In this document: piece after piece, positions 33,806 to 42,914 of the stretch
Layout: each line of letters begins with the position of its first letter
How positions within the stretch are numbered: the first letter of the stretch is position 1
NCBI GenBank assembly: GCA_012031265.1
Contig: JAAUTY010000040.1
Span: forward strand, 1 to 43,155
DNA from: Spirulinaceae cyanobacterium SM2_1_0
GTDB lineage: Bacteria; Cyanobacteriota; Cyanobacteriia; Cyanobacteriales; Spirulinaceae
DNA length: 43,155 nucleotides
Direction of reading: 5' to 3'
Program-made: the position numbers and the translations under genes
The notes under the pieces: model-generated
Databases searched by the model: none
What the model was told of the DNA's origin: nothing
Seen by the model: only the letters and a program-made list of their open reading frames with translations

Positions 33806-34723
33806 ATGATGAACCAAATGGGTGCGGCACTCAAAATTGCCGCGATCGGGGATATTCACGACCAATGGGAACCGGCTGATAACGAGATCCTCGAACGTCT
33901 CGGCGTCGATTTGGTGCTGTTCGTTGGCGATTTTGGCAATGAAGCGGTGGGCGTGGTGCGTTGCATCACCGCGCTGCAACTGCCTTACGCGGCGATTTTG
34001 GGCAATCACGATGCTTGGTACAGTGCCTCTGACTGGGGCCGCCGCCAAGCGCCCTATGACCATCGCCACGAAGATCGGGTGCAGCAACAGTTGGATTTGC
34101 TCGGTGCGGCGCACGTTGGCTACGGTTGCCGCAATTTTCCCGAGCTTGGGATTTCAATCATCGGCGCGCGGCCGTTTAGCTGGGGCGGCCCGACTTGGCG
34201 CAATGAGGGTTTTTATCGCGATCGCTACCAGGTCACCAATTTTGCCGAATCCACAGCGCGCATCGTAGCAGCGGCGCAGACCGCCACTTGTGAAACCCTG
34301 ATCTTCCTCGGTCACAATGGCCCACATGGTCTGGGCGATCGCCCCGAAGCTCCCTGCGGCCGCGACTGGGAACCGCGCGGCGGCGACTATGGCGATCCGG
34401 ATTTCGCGGCGGCGATCGGGCAAACACGGCTGGCGGGGAAACGGGTTGCCTGTGCTGTCTTCGGACATATGCACCACCAGTTGCGGCATCGGCGCGATCG
34501 CCTGCGCGAGCGACTCGGTACCGACGCGGCCGGGACGGTCTATCTCAATGCCGCCCAGGTGCCGCGCATGATCAAACGAGCGGGCGATCGCCTCAGTAAT
34601 TTCTCACTGCTGACTTTGCGTGCGGGTCAAGTCGAGTCGGTGGAACTGGTCTGGGCCGATGGCAACGGGGCGATCGCCAGTACCGAGACACTCTACCAAC
34701 TCCGCCAGCCCGCCACTCGCTGA
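33806..34723 (+). CDS. Metallophosphoesterase, TIGR04168 family
   Basis: A 305-residue calcineurin-like phosphoesterase. Metal-binding blocks are complete: GDIHDQW, VGDFGN, LGNHDAW, LGHNGPHG and FGHMHH. The spacing and the extra FSWGGPTWRNEGFYRDRY block resemble the TIGR04168 group seen in cyanobacteria and plastids, whose substrate is unknown. It is cytosolic. GGGAG lies 8 bases before ATG 33806; a second ATG follows directly and either could be used. The gene is divergent from hflX with 55 bases between their starts, so the promoters overlap. Confidence 0.88.
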   Translation: MMNQMGAALKIAAIGDIHDQWEPADNEILERLGVDLVLFVGDFGNEAVGVVRCITALQLPYAAILGNHDAWYSASDWGRRQAPYDHRHEDRVQQQLDLLGAAHVGYGCRNFPELGISIIGARPFSWGGPTWRNEGFYRDRYQVTNFAESTARIVAAAQTATCETLIFLGHNGPHGLGDRPEAPCGRDWEPRGGDYGDPDFAAAIGQTRLAGKRVACAVFGHMHHQLRHRRDRLRERLGTDAAGTVYLNAAQVPRMIKRAGDRLSNFSLLTLRAGQVESVELVWADGNGAIASTETLYQLRQPATR

Positions 34724-35001
34724 ACCCCCGCTCACGACTCAGACAGCGTACGATGATGGCTCAAAGCCTCTGCGACTGGCTGAGAATCGACGGCAACCAG
34801 CGACACCAATGTTACTGCGATGCCACCACACAATGCCCTGGCAAAGCCGCCGCGTAGATTTCACGGCACTCCCCTAGTCCATGTTCATGATCTGGAAACT
34901 TGACCTGATTGTGTCTCAGGATTTGACCGACACTGTTCTATACTGAAACTTAGATTGCAGATCGCCATTGGTCTGCTAACCAAACCGTCGTGACCTGAAT
35001 C

Positions 35002-36663
35002 ATGACCAACCAGGTGTTTGCTAGGCGTCAGTATTCGCGGTGGCTGGCGCTGTTGGGGTTGCTGGTTTTGGCGGCCCTGGGATTTTGGGTGTGGCAGCGA
35101 TCGCCCGGTGCCCGCGCGCAACGGCCATCACCCTTACCCCAAGATCCACGACTCCAGGCCTACTTCAATCAAAACCAAGCTCAGAGCGCGGACTACCGCG
35201 ATCCCTATCGGCAGCTTGAGCGTCCTGGTGACGACCTCGAACAACAAGTGATTGACGCTATCAACAGCGCTCAAATCAGCATCGATGTCGCAGTGCAAGA
35301 ATTACGATTGCCCCGCATTGCCCAGGCGCTTGCGGCCCGTCACCAAGCCGGTGTGCCGGTGCGCGTGATCATCGAAAACAGCTACAACCGCGCCTGGGGG
35401 GATCTAACCCCAGCGCAAGTGAACCAGCTCGAACCGCGTGAGCGTGATCGCTATGATGAATTTGCCGCTCTGGCGGATGGCGATCGCAACGGCCAACTCA
35501 CCCCCCAAGAAATCGCCCAAGCCGACGCCCTGTTGATCTTGCGGCAAGCAGGTGTGCCGCTACTCGACGACACGGCAGATGGCAGCAAAGGCGCGGGGTT
35601 GATGCACCACAAATTTCTAATCATCGACGGCACTACAGTCGTGACCGGCTCCGCCAACCTGACCCTGAGCGGCACTCACGGCGACCTCCTCGATCTGGCT
35701 ACACGCGGCAATGCCAATAATTTGCTGAAAATCCTGGATGTCTCCTTAGCAACCCTATTCACGGAAGAATTTAACCTCATGTGGGGTGATGGGCCGGGTG
35801 GACAGACCAACAGCCGCTTTGGTCTCGGCAAGCCCTACCGCCCCGCGCGGGTGCTGCCAGTGGGCAATACGCCAGTGACCGTCCAGTTTTCGCCCAGCTC
35901 GCCGAGCCAACCCTGGGCACAGAGCACCAACGGCACGATCGCGCAGGTGCTAGCGGGTGCGACCCGGTCTGTCGATTTGGCGCTGTTTGTGTTCTCGGAT
36001 CAGGCGATCGCCAATACCCTACACACCCGCGCCCAAGCTGGCGTCCAAGTCCGCGTCCTCATCGATCCCAGCTTCGCCTTCCGCGATTTCAGTGAGGGAC
36101 TGGATTTACTCGGCGTTGCCTTAGCCCGCGACTGCGAATTTGAAATCCACAACCGACCCTGGACGCCACCTGTGACGACGGTGGGTGTCCCGGCGCTACC
36201 CCTGGGCGACAAGCTACATCACAAATTTGGCATCGCCGACGGTCGGCTGACCGTGACCGGCTCCCACAACTGGTCAGCTGCTGCCAACCATAACAACGAC
36301 GAGACTTTGCTCATAATCGATAGTCCGGTCGTGACCGCTCACTTTCAGCGAGAATTTGAGCGGCTCTATCAACAGGCGGCGCTGGGTGTGCCGGAGCGTG
36401 TCCAGCAAAAAATTCAAGCCCAGCAGGCAAGCTGCCCGCAACTGACAACGGCGCGCTCCGGGCCTTCACTCCAACCGGTCAACATCAATACCGCTAGCCC
36501 CGCCGAGCTAGAGACACTTCCCGGCATCGGCCCCACCCTGGCACAGCGCATCGTGGCGGCACGGGCACAGCAACCCTTTATTTCCTTGGACGATCTCGAC
36601 CAGCGCGTCAAGGGAATCGGGCCTAGCCTACGCCAGCAATTAGAAGGACGAGTTGCTTGGTGA
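35002..36663 (+). CDS. PLD-family protein with EF-hand-like loop and C-terminal helix-hairpin-helix
   Basis: A 553-residue protein with an N-terminal membrane helix (WLALLGLLVLAALGFWVW), so anchored in the membrane or exported. Two phospholipase D-type catalytic motifs are complete: His202-x-Lys204 with Asp209 and His406-x-Lys408 with Asp413. Inside the first PLD half, residues 159-170 (DGDRNGQLTPQE) match a canonical EF-hand calcium loop with Asp, Asp, Asn, Gln, Thr and Glu at the six ligand positions. Residues about 491-553 form a ComEA-type helix-hairpin-helix (NINTASPAELETLPGIGP), a DNA-binding module. The arrangement suggests a calcium-responsive nuclease or phosphodiesterase acting on DNA outside the cytosol; substrate is unproven. 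The ATG at 35002 begins before the anchor. The gene stands alone. Confidence 0.88.
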   Translation: MTNQVFARRQYSRWLALLGLLVLAALGFWVWQRSPGARAQRPSPLPQDPRLQAYFNQNQAQSADYRDPYRQLERPGDDLEQQVIDAINSAQISIDVAVQELRLPRIAQALAARHQAGVPVRVIIENSYNRAWGDLTPAQVNQLEPRERDRYDEFAALADGDRNGQLTPQEIAQADALLILRQAGVPLLDDTADGSKGAGLMHHKFLIIDGTTVVTGSANLTLSGTHGDLLDLATRGNANNLLKILDVSLATLFTEEFNLMWGDGPGGQTNSRFGLGKPYRPARVLPVGNTPVTVQFSPSSPSQPWAQSTNGTIAQVLAGATRSVDLALFVFSDQAIANTLHTRAQAGVQVRVLIDPSFAFRDFSEGLDLLGVALARDCEFEIHNRPWTPPVTTVGVPALPLGDKLHHKFGIADGRLTVTGSHNWSAAANHNNDETLLIIDSPVVTAHFQREFERLYQQAALGVPERVQQKIQAQQASCPQLTTARSGPSLQPVNINTASPAELETLPGIGPTLAQRIVAARAQQPFISLDDLDQRVKGIGPSLRQQLEGRVAW

Positions 36664-36940
36664 ATTCGCGGACTGAGCCGAGGATTCAGAACTTACCACC
36701 TCGGTGTTAACACTGAGATCACATCAGCCCGCCAGCCTGTCTGAGGATCTGTCCCCGGGAAAGTTTACAATCGCCAAGAATTTTTTAAAGATCGAATGAA
36801 GATTGCAGTCTGGCGGTTTGCAGGGTGAAGATCACCCGCGAAAATGAAAGCAAGAACGGAGCAGGTTCATCTACGTTTGGACGTCTGAGATCCAGTTATC
36901 GCCAGTCCATTCATACCAACACTAGAGAATTAGGGAAATC

Positions 36941-37789
36941 ATGACCAAGGCAGTTTCTAAATTAGTGCAGCGCTCCGCCCTCTTGACTGGCGGGGCTTTG
37001 ATCACCACCGCCGCTCTCCTGGTGGCTGAACCTGCGGCAGCAATTCGCATTGACTTCGACGAATCCAACGTTGTGACTGGGCCTGGTGAGATCATCACTG
37101 ACCAGTGGGCAGCCGACTACGGCTTGACTGTGAGCGCCACGGACAAGGGCGGCAAAAATAGCAGAAATTTGTTGCTCTTCAACTCCAGCTGCGACCCAGT
37201 CGCCAATGATGGCTCGACCGACGACCTGACCCTCTGCACGGGCGGCGATCGCGACCTGGCAACCGGCGTCGGTTCTTACCGCAACAATAACTGGGACATC
37301 GATTATGACACGCCAGATCAGGGTAATGTCCTGATCATCCAAGAGGGCGGTGACCTCCTTAATCCCGATGACCATGCTGGCGGCGGTTGGATCAACTTTG
37401 ACTTCGCTGAAGCGCTGACCTTCCAGTCAATTGGCTTCCTGGACTTGGATGATGCCGGTCTGCCGGATTTCTTGTTCACCTTCGCAGATGGTTCTACGCA
37501 GCTCTTCAAGGATATGGAGGACAGCGATCCTGAAGTGACGATCGTGGGTCAGTCCAGTCAAACCAGGGGCAGCAACACTATCTACAATGCTGAAAACTCC
37601 TTGCGTGAGTACAGCTTCTACCTAGATAACGTGGTGAAGGCGAGTGTGAAGCTGCCCAGTAGCGGTGCGATCGCTTACCTAGATGTGGACTACAACCAGG
37701 TTGAAGTCCCCGAACCGATGGCAATGGCTGGCTTAGGCGTGATTGCGGGTTCGCTGCTCGCCGCTCGCCGCCGCCGCAACTTGGGCTAG
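36941..37789 (+). CDS. PEP-CTERM sorting-domain protein
   Basis: A 282-residue exported protein. The signal peptide (SALLTGGALITTAALLVAEP) ends near AAA. A middle domain of about 210 residues is rich in Asp and Asn (IDFDESNVVTGPGEIITDQW) and beta-strand-like, with one likely disulphide (CDPVANDGSTDDLTLC). The C-terminus has the PEP-CTERM signal: VPEP, a hydrophobic helix (MAMAGLGVIAGSLLAA) and a basic end RRRR. Exosortase recognises it and transfers the protein to the surface or polysaccharide matrix. The exosortase gene is not in this window. AGGGAAATC precedes the ATG. An intrinsic terminator follows. Confidence 0.92.
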   Translation: MTKAVSKLVQRSALLTGGALITTAALLVAEPAAAIRIDFDESNVVTGPGEIITDQWAADYGLTVSATDKGGKNSRNLLLFNSSCDPVANDGSTDDLTLCTGGDRDLATGVGSYRNNNWDIDYDTPDQGNVLIIQEGGDLLNPDDHAGGGWINFDFAEALTFQSIGFLDLDDAGLPDFLFTFADGSTQLFKDMEDSDPEVTIVGQSSQTRGSNTIYNAENSLREYSFYLDNVVKASVKLPSSGAIAYLDVDYNQVEVPEPMAMAGLGVIAGSLLAARRRRNLG

Positions 37790-37826
37790 GGCTGACAAGC
37801 TAAATAGAGTGATTCATCATTAATTG

Positions 37827-37876
37827 AGGCAGGGGTTAGAGGCTGGTCGTTACCAGCACTGCCCCTGCCTTAGTTT
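37827..37876 (+). terminator. Intrinsic terminator of the first PEP-CTERM gene
   Basis: A 9-bp stem AGGCAGGGG/CCCCTGCCT (37827-37835 with 37862-37870) encloses a smaller hairpin (CTGGT/ACCAG, 37843-37856) and is followed by TAGTTTT. Confidence 0.85.
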
Positions 37877-37921
37877 TACGGTTTGTGTGCCTGACAGGTG
37901 ATCGCCTGCATTCCAGTTGCT

Positions 37922-38470
37922 CTAAAACAACGGACTCGTCCCCGGCGCACATTCCACCACGGGCGTCTCGCTGGCGGTGTTCAAGCTGGGGGGTGGCGGC
38001 GGTTCTAGTGCGGGTTCGTCAGCTTCACAGAGACCGCTCACCATCCTCGTATCCGGCCCCGACCCAACCGCGAATACGCCGCCTACAAATCCGGTGAGCG
38101 TATCCAACTTCGGTATGGCAAACGTGGTCACATTGCCATCGGATTGCAGTGTGATTTCATAACGATAGTTTTCCGTTTCCGGCTGGATGCCGAGGTCGAG
38201 CGGCTCAATCGCGTCCGCAAACGCGCCCGTTTCCAAGAAATACTCTTGCTGGGCACGGTTGAGGGCATCGATATTGATGCGTGCTTCGGATTGGCGGGTG
38301 ATGTTGGCTTGGTTGAGAAAGCTGGGTAGGACGATCGCTGCAATGATCCCCAACACAATCGGCAACCCCAGGCAACCACAACCCACCCCACCCACGATAA
38401 GCAGGATCTTGGTGGTGTTATTTCCTGACGGCGGCGACGGAGTTAATTCAGGCGTGGAATCTCCGGTCAC
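37922..38470 (-). CDS. Type IV pilin-like protein (Pilin_PilA, G/H family)
   Basis: A 182-residue protein. An unusual N-terminal stretch (TGDSTPELTPSPPSGNNTTK) precedes the membrane helix (ILLIVGGVGCGCLGLPIVLGIIAAIVLPSFL), where pilins normally have a short leader ending in Gly-Phe. The following segment (NQANITRQSEARINIDALNRAQQEYFLETGAF) is the conserved pilin helix and first strand of the cyanobacterial Pilin_PilA family, and the tail is proline rich with several cysteines. Leader cleavage is uncertain because the usual GF-TLxE motif is not seen, so it may be a minor pilin or membrane-retained relative. The GTG at 38470 with AAGGAAC upstream is preferred to a TTG at 38536. Confidence 0.78.
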   Translation of the reverse strand: MTGDSTPELTPSPPSGNNTTKILLIVGGVGCGCLGLPIVLGIIAAIVLPSFLNQANITRQSEARINIDALNRAQQEYFLETGAFADAIEPLDLGIQPETENYRYEITLQSDGNVTTFAIPKLDTLTGFVGGVFAVGSGPDTRMVSGLCEADEPALEPPPPPSLNTASETPVVECAPGTSPLF

Positions 38471-38583
38471 GGCTGAAAGTTCCTTAAGCGAAAGGACAAG
38501 TCGCGATCGCCGACGGCGCGAGTCGCCAATACCCAAACTGTAGCATCCTCATGCCAGCCGTCCAGTCAGTGCCCAGCTAGGCC

Positions 38584-39348
38584 CTAACGCGGCTCGGTCA
38601 GGCGCTGGGGCGATCGCTCTAGACGTAGCGGCATTTGCAATGGCGCGGGCGATGATTCGGAGTCGAGCGCGCGCAAACTGTCCAGCAAAGCCGCGCGGAT
38701 GCGGCCTTTGGGTTCTTCGGTCAAGAGCAGGCGAAAATACTCGCGCAACTCGCGGCGTTGCGCTGATTTCAGCATCGGGCTGAGTTGCCGCAACTGACGG
38801 ATGGCGATTAAGCGTTGCAGTGGTTTCGCGGCCGTCAGGGCGAGCAACAAGCGCTCGTAGCGCTCATCCTCACGTTCGAGCTGACGGCCGAAGACTTGCC
38901 AACTCAAGAGTCCCAAGGTGAGCAAAGTGGCTCCGGCTTGGGCGATCGCCCCCACCGCCACCCAGCGATTCGGCGCATTCACCCAAGCCGTCAGGGCAAT
39001 GTAAGTTCCCAAGGTCGCAAGGCTGCCAGCGCCGACTGCGATCACCAACTGGCGCTGCGGTTGTTGCCAGTAGTCGTAGAGTTGCGCCCAGTAGCGTGAC
39101 CAGGGCTGGGTCTGCAAGCTGTAAGCGCCTCGCATGGCGATCGCGCCCAGGCCAGTCGCCGCCACCAGCTTCCAGTTCCAAGCCAGCAAAACCATTGTCC
39201 CCGCCGCACCACCGCCCCAGAGCAGCAGCAAGCCCGACTGCCGCGAACCCATGAACTGATGCAATTGTCGCTCCAGATTGACCAAGATGGGCGATCGCAG
39301 CGGTCGTAGCGGTGGTTGGCGAGGAGAGACCACAGAGTTGTCAAGCAT
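38584..39348 (-). CDS. Multipass membrane protein of unknown function, next to ftsW
   Basis: A 254-residue protein with about four membrane segments: LLLLWGGGAAGTMVLLAW, LVAATGLGAIAMRGAY, LVIAVGAGSLATLGTYIALT and VAVGAIAQAGATLLTLGLLS. A soluble helical C-terminal half (ERLLLALTAAKPLQRLIAIR) follows, which resembles an armadillo-type helical repeat. I recall similar conserved cyanobacterial proteins but no function. The ATG at 39348 is 63 bases after the ftsW stop on the same strand, so the pair is likely cotranscribed and a link to cell division or wall growth is possible. Confidence 0.72.
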   Translation of the reverse strand: MLDNSVVSPRQPPLRPLRSPILVNLERQLHQFMGSRQSGLLLLWGGGAAGTMVLLAWNWKLVAATGLGAIAMRGAYSLQTQPWSRYWAQLYDYWQQPQRQLVIAVGAGSLATLGTYIALTAWVNAPNRWVAVGAIAQAGATLLTLGLLSWQVFGRQLEREDERYERLLLALTAAKPLQRLIAIRQLRQLSPMLKSAQRRELREYFRLLLTEEPKGRIRAALLDSLRALDSESSPAPLQMPLRLERSPQRLTEPR

Positions 39349-39411
39349 ACAAATTTATGCAGTTATCCTATCACTCCCGTCGTAGCCTGCGAGTAGTGAA
39401 TTTCTGTCCTC

Positions 39412-40638
39412 CTAGGGCAAGGGCTGTGGCGGCGGCAGCGATCGCCGACTGCCACGATTACGAGCTTGGCGGCGCGCTTGCAACGAGACCACTTCCGCTT
39501 CATTGCCCTCACGCGCCACCCGTACCAACAACCCAGCCAAGATCAGACTGGCAATCAGCGAACTGCCGCCATAGCTAAACAGCGGTAACGGTAGACCCGT
39601 CGTCGGCAGTGCCCCCGTGGCAACCCCAATATTGATCAGTGACTGACCGACCAAGAAAACCGTGACGCCAACCGCCGTCAATTGCTGCACGGCTTGGGGA
39701 GACTTGAGCGCAACCACCAAGCCAAACGTCGCATAGGTGAGCAGCAACAGCAGTAATAAAAAGCTCCCCACCAACCCAAATTCTTCGGCAAAGACCGCAA
39801 AAATAAAGTCCGTATATTGAATCGGCAGATAAAACAGCTTCTGTTGCGACAGCCCAAAGCCTGTCCCCCACAGACCGCCCGAACCCACAGCTAACAAGCT
39901 TTGGATCAGTTGATAGCCATCATGCATCGGATCTGCCCAGGGATCGAGGAAGGACATGATGCGCCGTCGCTGATAGTCCTGGGAACCGATACTGATCAGT
40001 GCTAGCACCATCCCTCCCCCGGCAGTCGCCAACATCTGCAACCAAGGCAACCCAGCCGTCAGCGCAATCAGCCAAATCGCCAATCCGCAAAGTGCCGCCG
40101 TACTCAAGTTGGGTTGCAACAAGATGCCACCGACAGTCAAAGTGAACACCCCCAGCCAGAATAGGCGCGTCGGCCACCGCAAACGCGACCAGTTGCTAAA
40201 GACCGTCGCACATTGCAAGACCAGCAGCGGTTTGATCAATTCCGACGGTTGCAGCGGCAGCGAGCCAATCGCCAGCCAGCGCGTCGCTCCATTCACCGTC
40301 GTCCCTACCCCAGGGATCAAGACAATGAGCAACACCCCAACCAGCAATAGATAACCCCACTGGGCGAGACTGGTCACGTAGCGCAGGGGCGTGCGTACCA
40401 AAACACTGAAGCCAATCAAGCCCAGAAAGGCCCAGAGAATTTGGCGCTTAAAATAGTACAGTCCGTCGCCGAACTCCGCATCAGCCACCGGGTAGGACGC
40501 CGAAAACAGTACTACGAGGCCGATGCCCAGCCAAAGTAGCGTCAGCCAACGCAGCAGCCGCGCTTCGGCTGACCACTCCAGCACATTAGGATTGAAGAAG
40601 GGAATAATCTGGCGTAACGGTTGGAGCAAGGCAGTCAC
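39412..40638 (-). CDS. ftsW: FtsW, SEDS-family peptidoglycan glycosyltransferase
   Basis: A 408-residue membrane protein with about ten helices of the SEDS family, which polymerises lipid II at the division septum. Signatures are QPSELIKP, the WLAIGSLPLQPSE loop, DPMHDGYQLIQSLLAVGSGG, DFIFAVFAEEFGLVGS and PTTGLPLPLFSYGGSSL. The last part is FtsW/RodA specific; FtsW is favoured over RodA because of the length and the basic C-terminal tail (RRQARNRGSRRSL), though the assignment between the two is not certain. The ATG at 40638 is 13 residues before the first conserved helix. The unknown membrane protein gene follows by 63 bases. Confidence 0.93.
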   Translation of the reverse strand: MTALLQPLRQIIPFFNPNVLEWSAEARLLRWLTLLWLGIGLVVLFSASYPVADAEFGDGLYYFKRQILWAFLGLIGFSVLVRTPLRYVTSLAQWGYLLLVGVLLIVLIPGVGTTVNGATRWLAIGSLPLQPSELIKPLLVLQCATVFSNWSRLRWPTRLFWLGVFTLTVGGILLQPNLSTAALCGLAIWLIALTAGLPWLQMLATAGGGMVLALISIGSQDYQRRRIMSFLDPWADPMHDGYQLIQSLLAVGSGGLWGTGFGLSQQKLFYLPIQYTDFIFAVFAEEFGLVGSFLLLLLLLTYATFGLVVALKSPQAVQQLTAVGVTVFLVGQSLINIGVATGALPTTGLPLPLFSYGGSSLIASLILAGLLVRVAREGNEAEVVSLQARRQARNRGSRRSLPPPQPLP

Positions 40639-41246
40639 AACCTCGTGGCTAACATAGTCAACATCGACCGCATGATAGCAAGTGAGTCGGCCTGGGCGCT
40701 AGTACTGCTCGGCACAAACAAGCTAGCTACAAGCCCTACGTTCCTACAGAATGAGCCGATGTCTCCGACACACTAGCGCGAACATTGCTACTCCAAATCA
40801 TTCTCCCAGAAACGTGTAGTCTTACCCAGAAGTGGCTGAAACCCCTACTGAGCCTAGGATGCAAATCCCAGGCTCAGAGCGAAAACCCATTGCAACGGGT
40901 GCGGCATTGGGTGCGGACGGCCACTAAGCGCCAGGAAGCAGATATGAACTGCGTTTGCCCAACTTTTGGGTGAAGGACAGCAGGGAGATGCGATTGATTC
41001 AGGCTGAAATCCTTTCCTTGTCTGGGTTCTGGCTGTATGGTTATTTCGACCAAGGCTGAGACCCCCCGTCTGATGAACCCGCCACCTGGGACGCATCAAA
41101 GCGCCTTCGGGGTTTCTCAAAGCTATTTGAAACGACTCTCACTGACGAGATGCCGTAGCCTTAGTCGCCTAAAAAAGGAAGGGTGCTGCATTGCAGCACC
41201 CCCAGAGAGCATCAGGTTAGAAGTTCGCTCAGTTCAGCACTGAGTC
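40639..41246. other. Intergenic region upstream of ftsW with an inverted repeat
   Basis: These 608 bases separate ftsW from the second PEP-CTERM gene. An inverted repeat CTGAGCCT/AGGCTCAG occupies 40848-40877 and the PEP-CTERM terminator lies at 41181-41201. The middle part has no credible gene on either strand, and its short frames (40785-40973, 40854-41120) lack ribosome sites. It may be remnant or regulatory DNA. Confidence 0.5.
41181..41201 (-). terminator. Intrinsic terminator of the second PEP-CTERM gene
   Basis: A 10-bp near-perfect stem GGGTGCTGCA/TGCAGCACCC (41181-41190 with 41192-41201) is followed on the minus strand by TTCCTTTTTT. It lies 45 bases after the gene's stop. Confidence 0.85.
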
Positions 41247-42152
41247 TCAACGGCGCTTGCGCGCCCCTAGCATTCCGACGCCAACCAGCGCCAGAGCTGC
41301 CAGTGCCGTTGGTTCCGGCACTTCTTCCTCGGTCGGAATCTCGAGTGCGCCCGCCAGCGCAACGCCATCATTGCCACACTCTAGAATCAGGTGCGCCATG
41401 AAGCCGTTGATGCCGCCTGGGAGCACAGTGCCCAGCAGCGCCTTGTCGATGGCGATGCCGAAGACATCTGAGCCAACTGCATCGAAATGCGCGAAGTCCA
41501 AACCGTACTGACTATTCAGAACCGACTTGGTCAGCATCGACACGTCGCCAATCTTCGTGCCTGACTGCATGGCGCTCATGAATGGCGTATTCCCATCCTT
41601 CGGATTCGCTGCCACCGCGTCGCTGTAGAAGTAGTCGTAGACTGCATCCGACGTGGCTAGATCCGTGCCGTAGGTATTTTCTTTGTCAAAACCCTTGTTG
41701 TAGTAATTCTTCAGGCTGCTGTAGTGACCCGTGTGGTTGATGTTAGCGAAGTCGTTGATGTCACCACCGGTAACGCCCGTGTACAAACCGGTTTCAAAGT
41801 CGGTATCGTTGGGTGCGAATTTGATCGCCAGCATACTGCTACTGCCATTCGCGACATCAAAATCTTCACCGGAGAAGTTGAGGAACAAGTCCCCGTGGGT
41901 GAGGTTTTTGCCGCTGTTCTCATCAAAGTTCAAACCGCCGCTGATCGCGAAGATAAACTGATCGCCCGCGTCGTAAGCCGCCAGACCTTTGTAGTCGTAA
42001 ACCTCGCCGCCGGAGCCATCGCTGAACGAATCAATGCTGTAGTTCCAGCCGTTGTGCAGCACACCCGCTTCAGCTTGCGGTGCCGCAACGGCAAACGCAC
42101 AAGCCACAGCGGCCGTGCTGACCGAGATTTTACCCAAATTTGCAAATTTCAT
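41247..42152 (-). CDS. PEP-CTERM sorting-domain protein, second copy type
   Basis: A 301-residue exported protein. The signal peptide (SVSTAAVACAFAVAAPQAEA) is followed by a domain rich in Asp, Asn, Gly and Tyr (SIDSFSDGSGGEVYDYKGLA, GLNFDENSGKNLTHGDLFLN) that probably is a beta-rich extracellular fold. The C-terminus has the sorting signal VPEP, hydrophobic helix (TALAALALVGVGMLGA) and RKRR. It may fall in a cyanobacterial exosortase-dependent surface protein family of the XDD group, but I am not certain. GGGGAGAGGACA precedes the ATG at 42152, which is preferred to one six codons earlier. Its sorting signal differs from the first PEP-CTERM gene, and the domains are unrelated by eye. Confidence 0.9.
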   Translation of the reverse strand: MKFANLGKISVSTAAVACAFAVAAPQAEAGVLHNGWNYSIDSFSDGSGGEVYDYKGLAAYDAGDQFIFAISGGLNFDENSGKNLTHGDLFLNFSGEDFDVANGSSSMLAIKFAPNDTDFETGLYTGVTGGDINDFANINHTGHYSSLKNYYNKGFDKENTYGTDLATSDAVYDYFYSDAVAANPKDGNTPFMSAMQSGTKIGDVSMLTKSVLNSQYGLDFAHFDAVGSDVFGIAIDKALLGTVLPGGINGFMAHLILECGNDGVALAGALEIPTEEEVPEPTALAALALVGVGMLGARKRR

Positions 42153-42914
42153 TGTCCTCTCCCCTAGCATCTACTGAAGTGAATTTCCCAATTTGTCCGA
42201 ATCTCCCTGGGGGCGACCGGAATCAAAGAATCAAAGCCGTGCCCAAATTGACCTGTACCGTTAGGTAATTTGGTGGCTGTGGGTGACACCCTGTTCCCTT
42301 TGACCATGAGTCTAGGGCAGGCAATTCAGAGTTTCTGCGGTGGCGGGGGCGTTCTCATCGAATCTTCATTTTGTTCTCAGCGAGCTTAAAGGTTCTGTGT
42401 AGGAAATGCATCAGAAAGCGTAGGGATGGGATGGATGATTGCCCTGCGATTACGAATATTTACAGTTGCGAATTGCTGCCAAAGTTCTGCAAAGGCTTGA
42501 CTGACAATGGTTTCAGCGATTTGGATCAGTTTGGGGAACGACTGGGCGATCGCGATCCCCGGGACTCCGACTCCTGGTTATCACGGCAAAAATCGGGGAT
42601 CAAATTGCGAATTTGGCTGCTTTTTCAGTACAACCACTGAGCTCACTCCGCACAACTACTGAACCGTTGAGGCTCAGGCGTGGCGCTTGCGAGCACTGAC
42701 CAAGCTCATGCCTACGTGTGCCAGCGCTGACGAACCGCAGCATCCGCGTCCAGCTCCGCGGGCGGCTACCACTGCGGAGCCAATTGCTGACGCCAAGCGT
42801 TCCGGCTCGCCCCCCTTGGCTCGGGAAAGATCTGTGATAAGCTAGCCGCGATTACCCAGTCCGCATCATCTACACTCCCACCCTCTGGTTACTCACACAC
42901 TCAATCCATCACCT
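42153..42914. other. Long intergenic region between divergent genes
   Basis: These 762 bases lie between the second PEP-CTERM gene (minus) and the carboxypeptidase gene (plus) and should hold both promoters. An 89-codon plus-strand frame at 42371-42640 has no ribosome site and no recognisable domain. Nothing else was identified. Confidence 0.5.

Noticed and set aside
34923-34944. TTGACC and TATACT as a promoter for the PLD gene
   Set aside because: The spacer is about 10 bases, far from the 16-18 needed.
36805-36830. TGGCGGTTTGC resembling a sigma-54 promoter ahead of a PEP-CTERM gene
   Set aside because: The GG and GC are too close for a -24/-12 site, and cyanobacteria lack sigma-54.
42371-42640. 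An 89-codon plus-strand frame
   Set aside because: No ribosome site, no domain, and composition typical of intergenic DNA.
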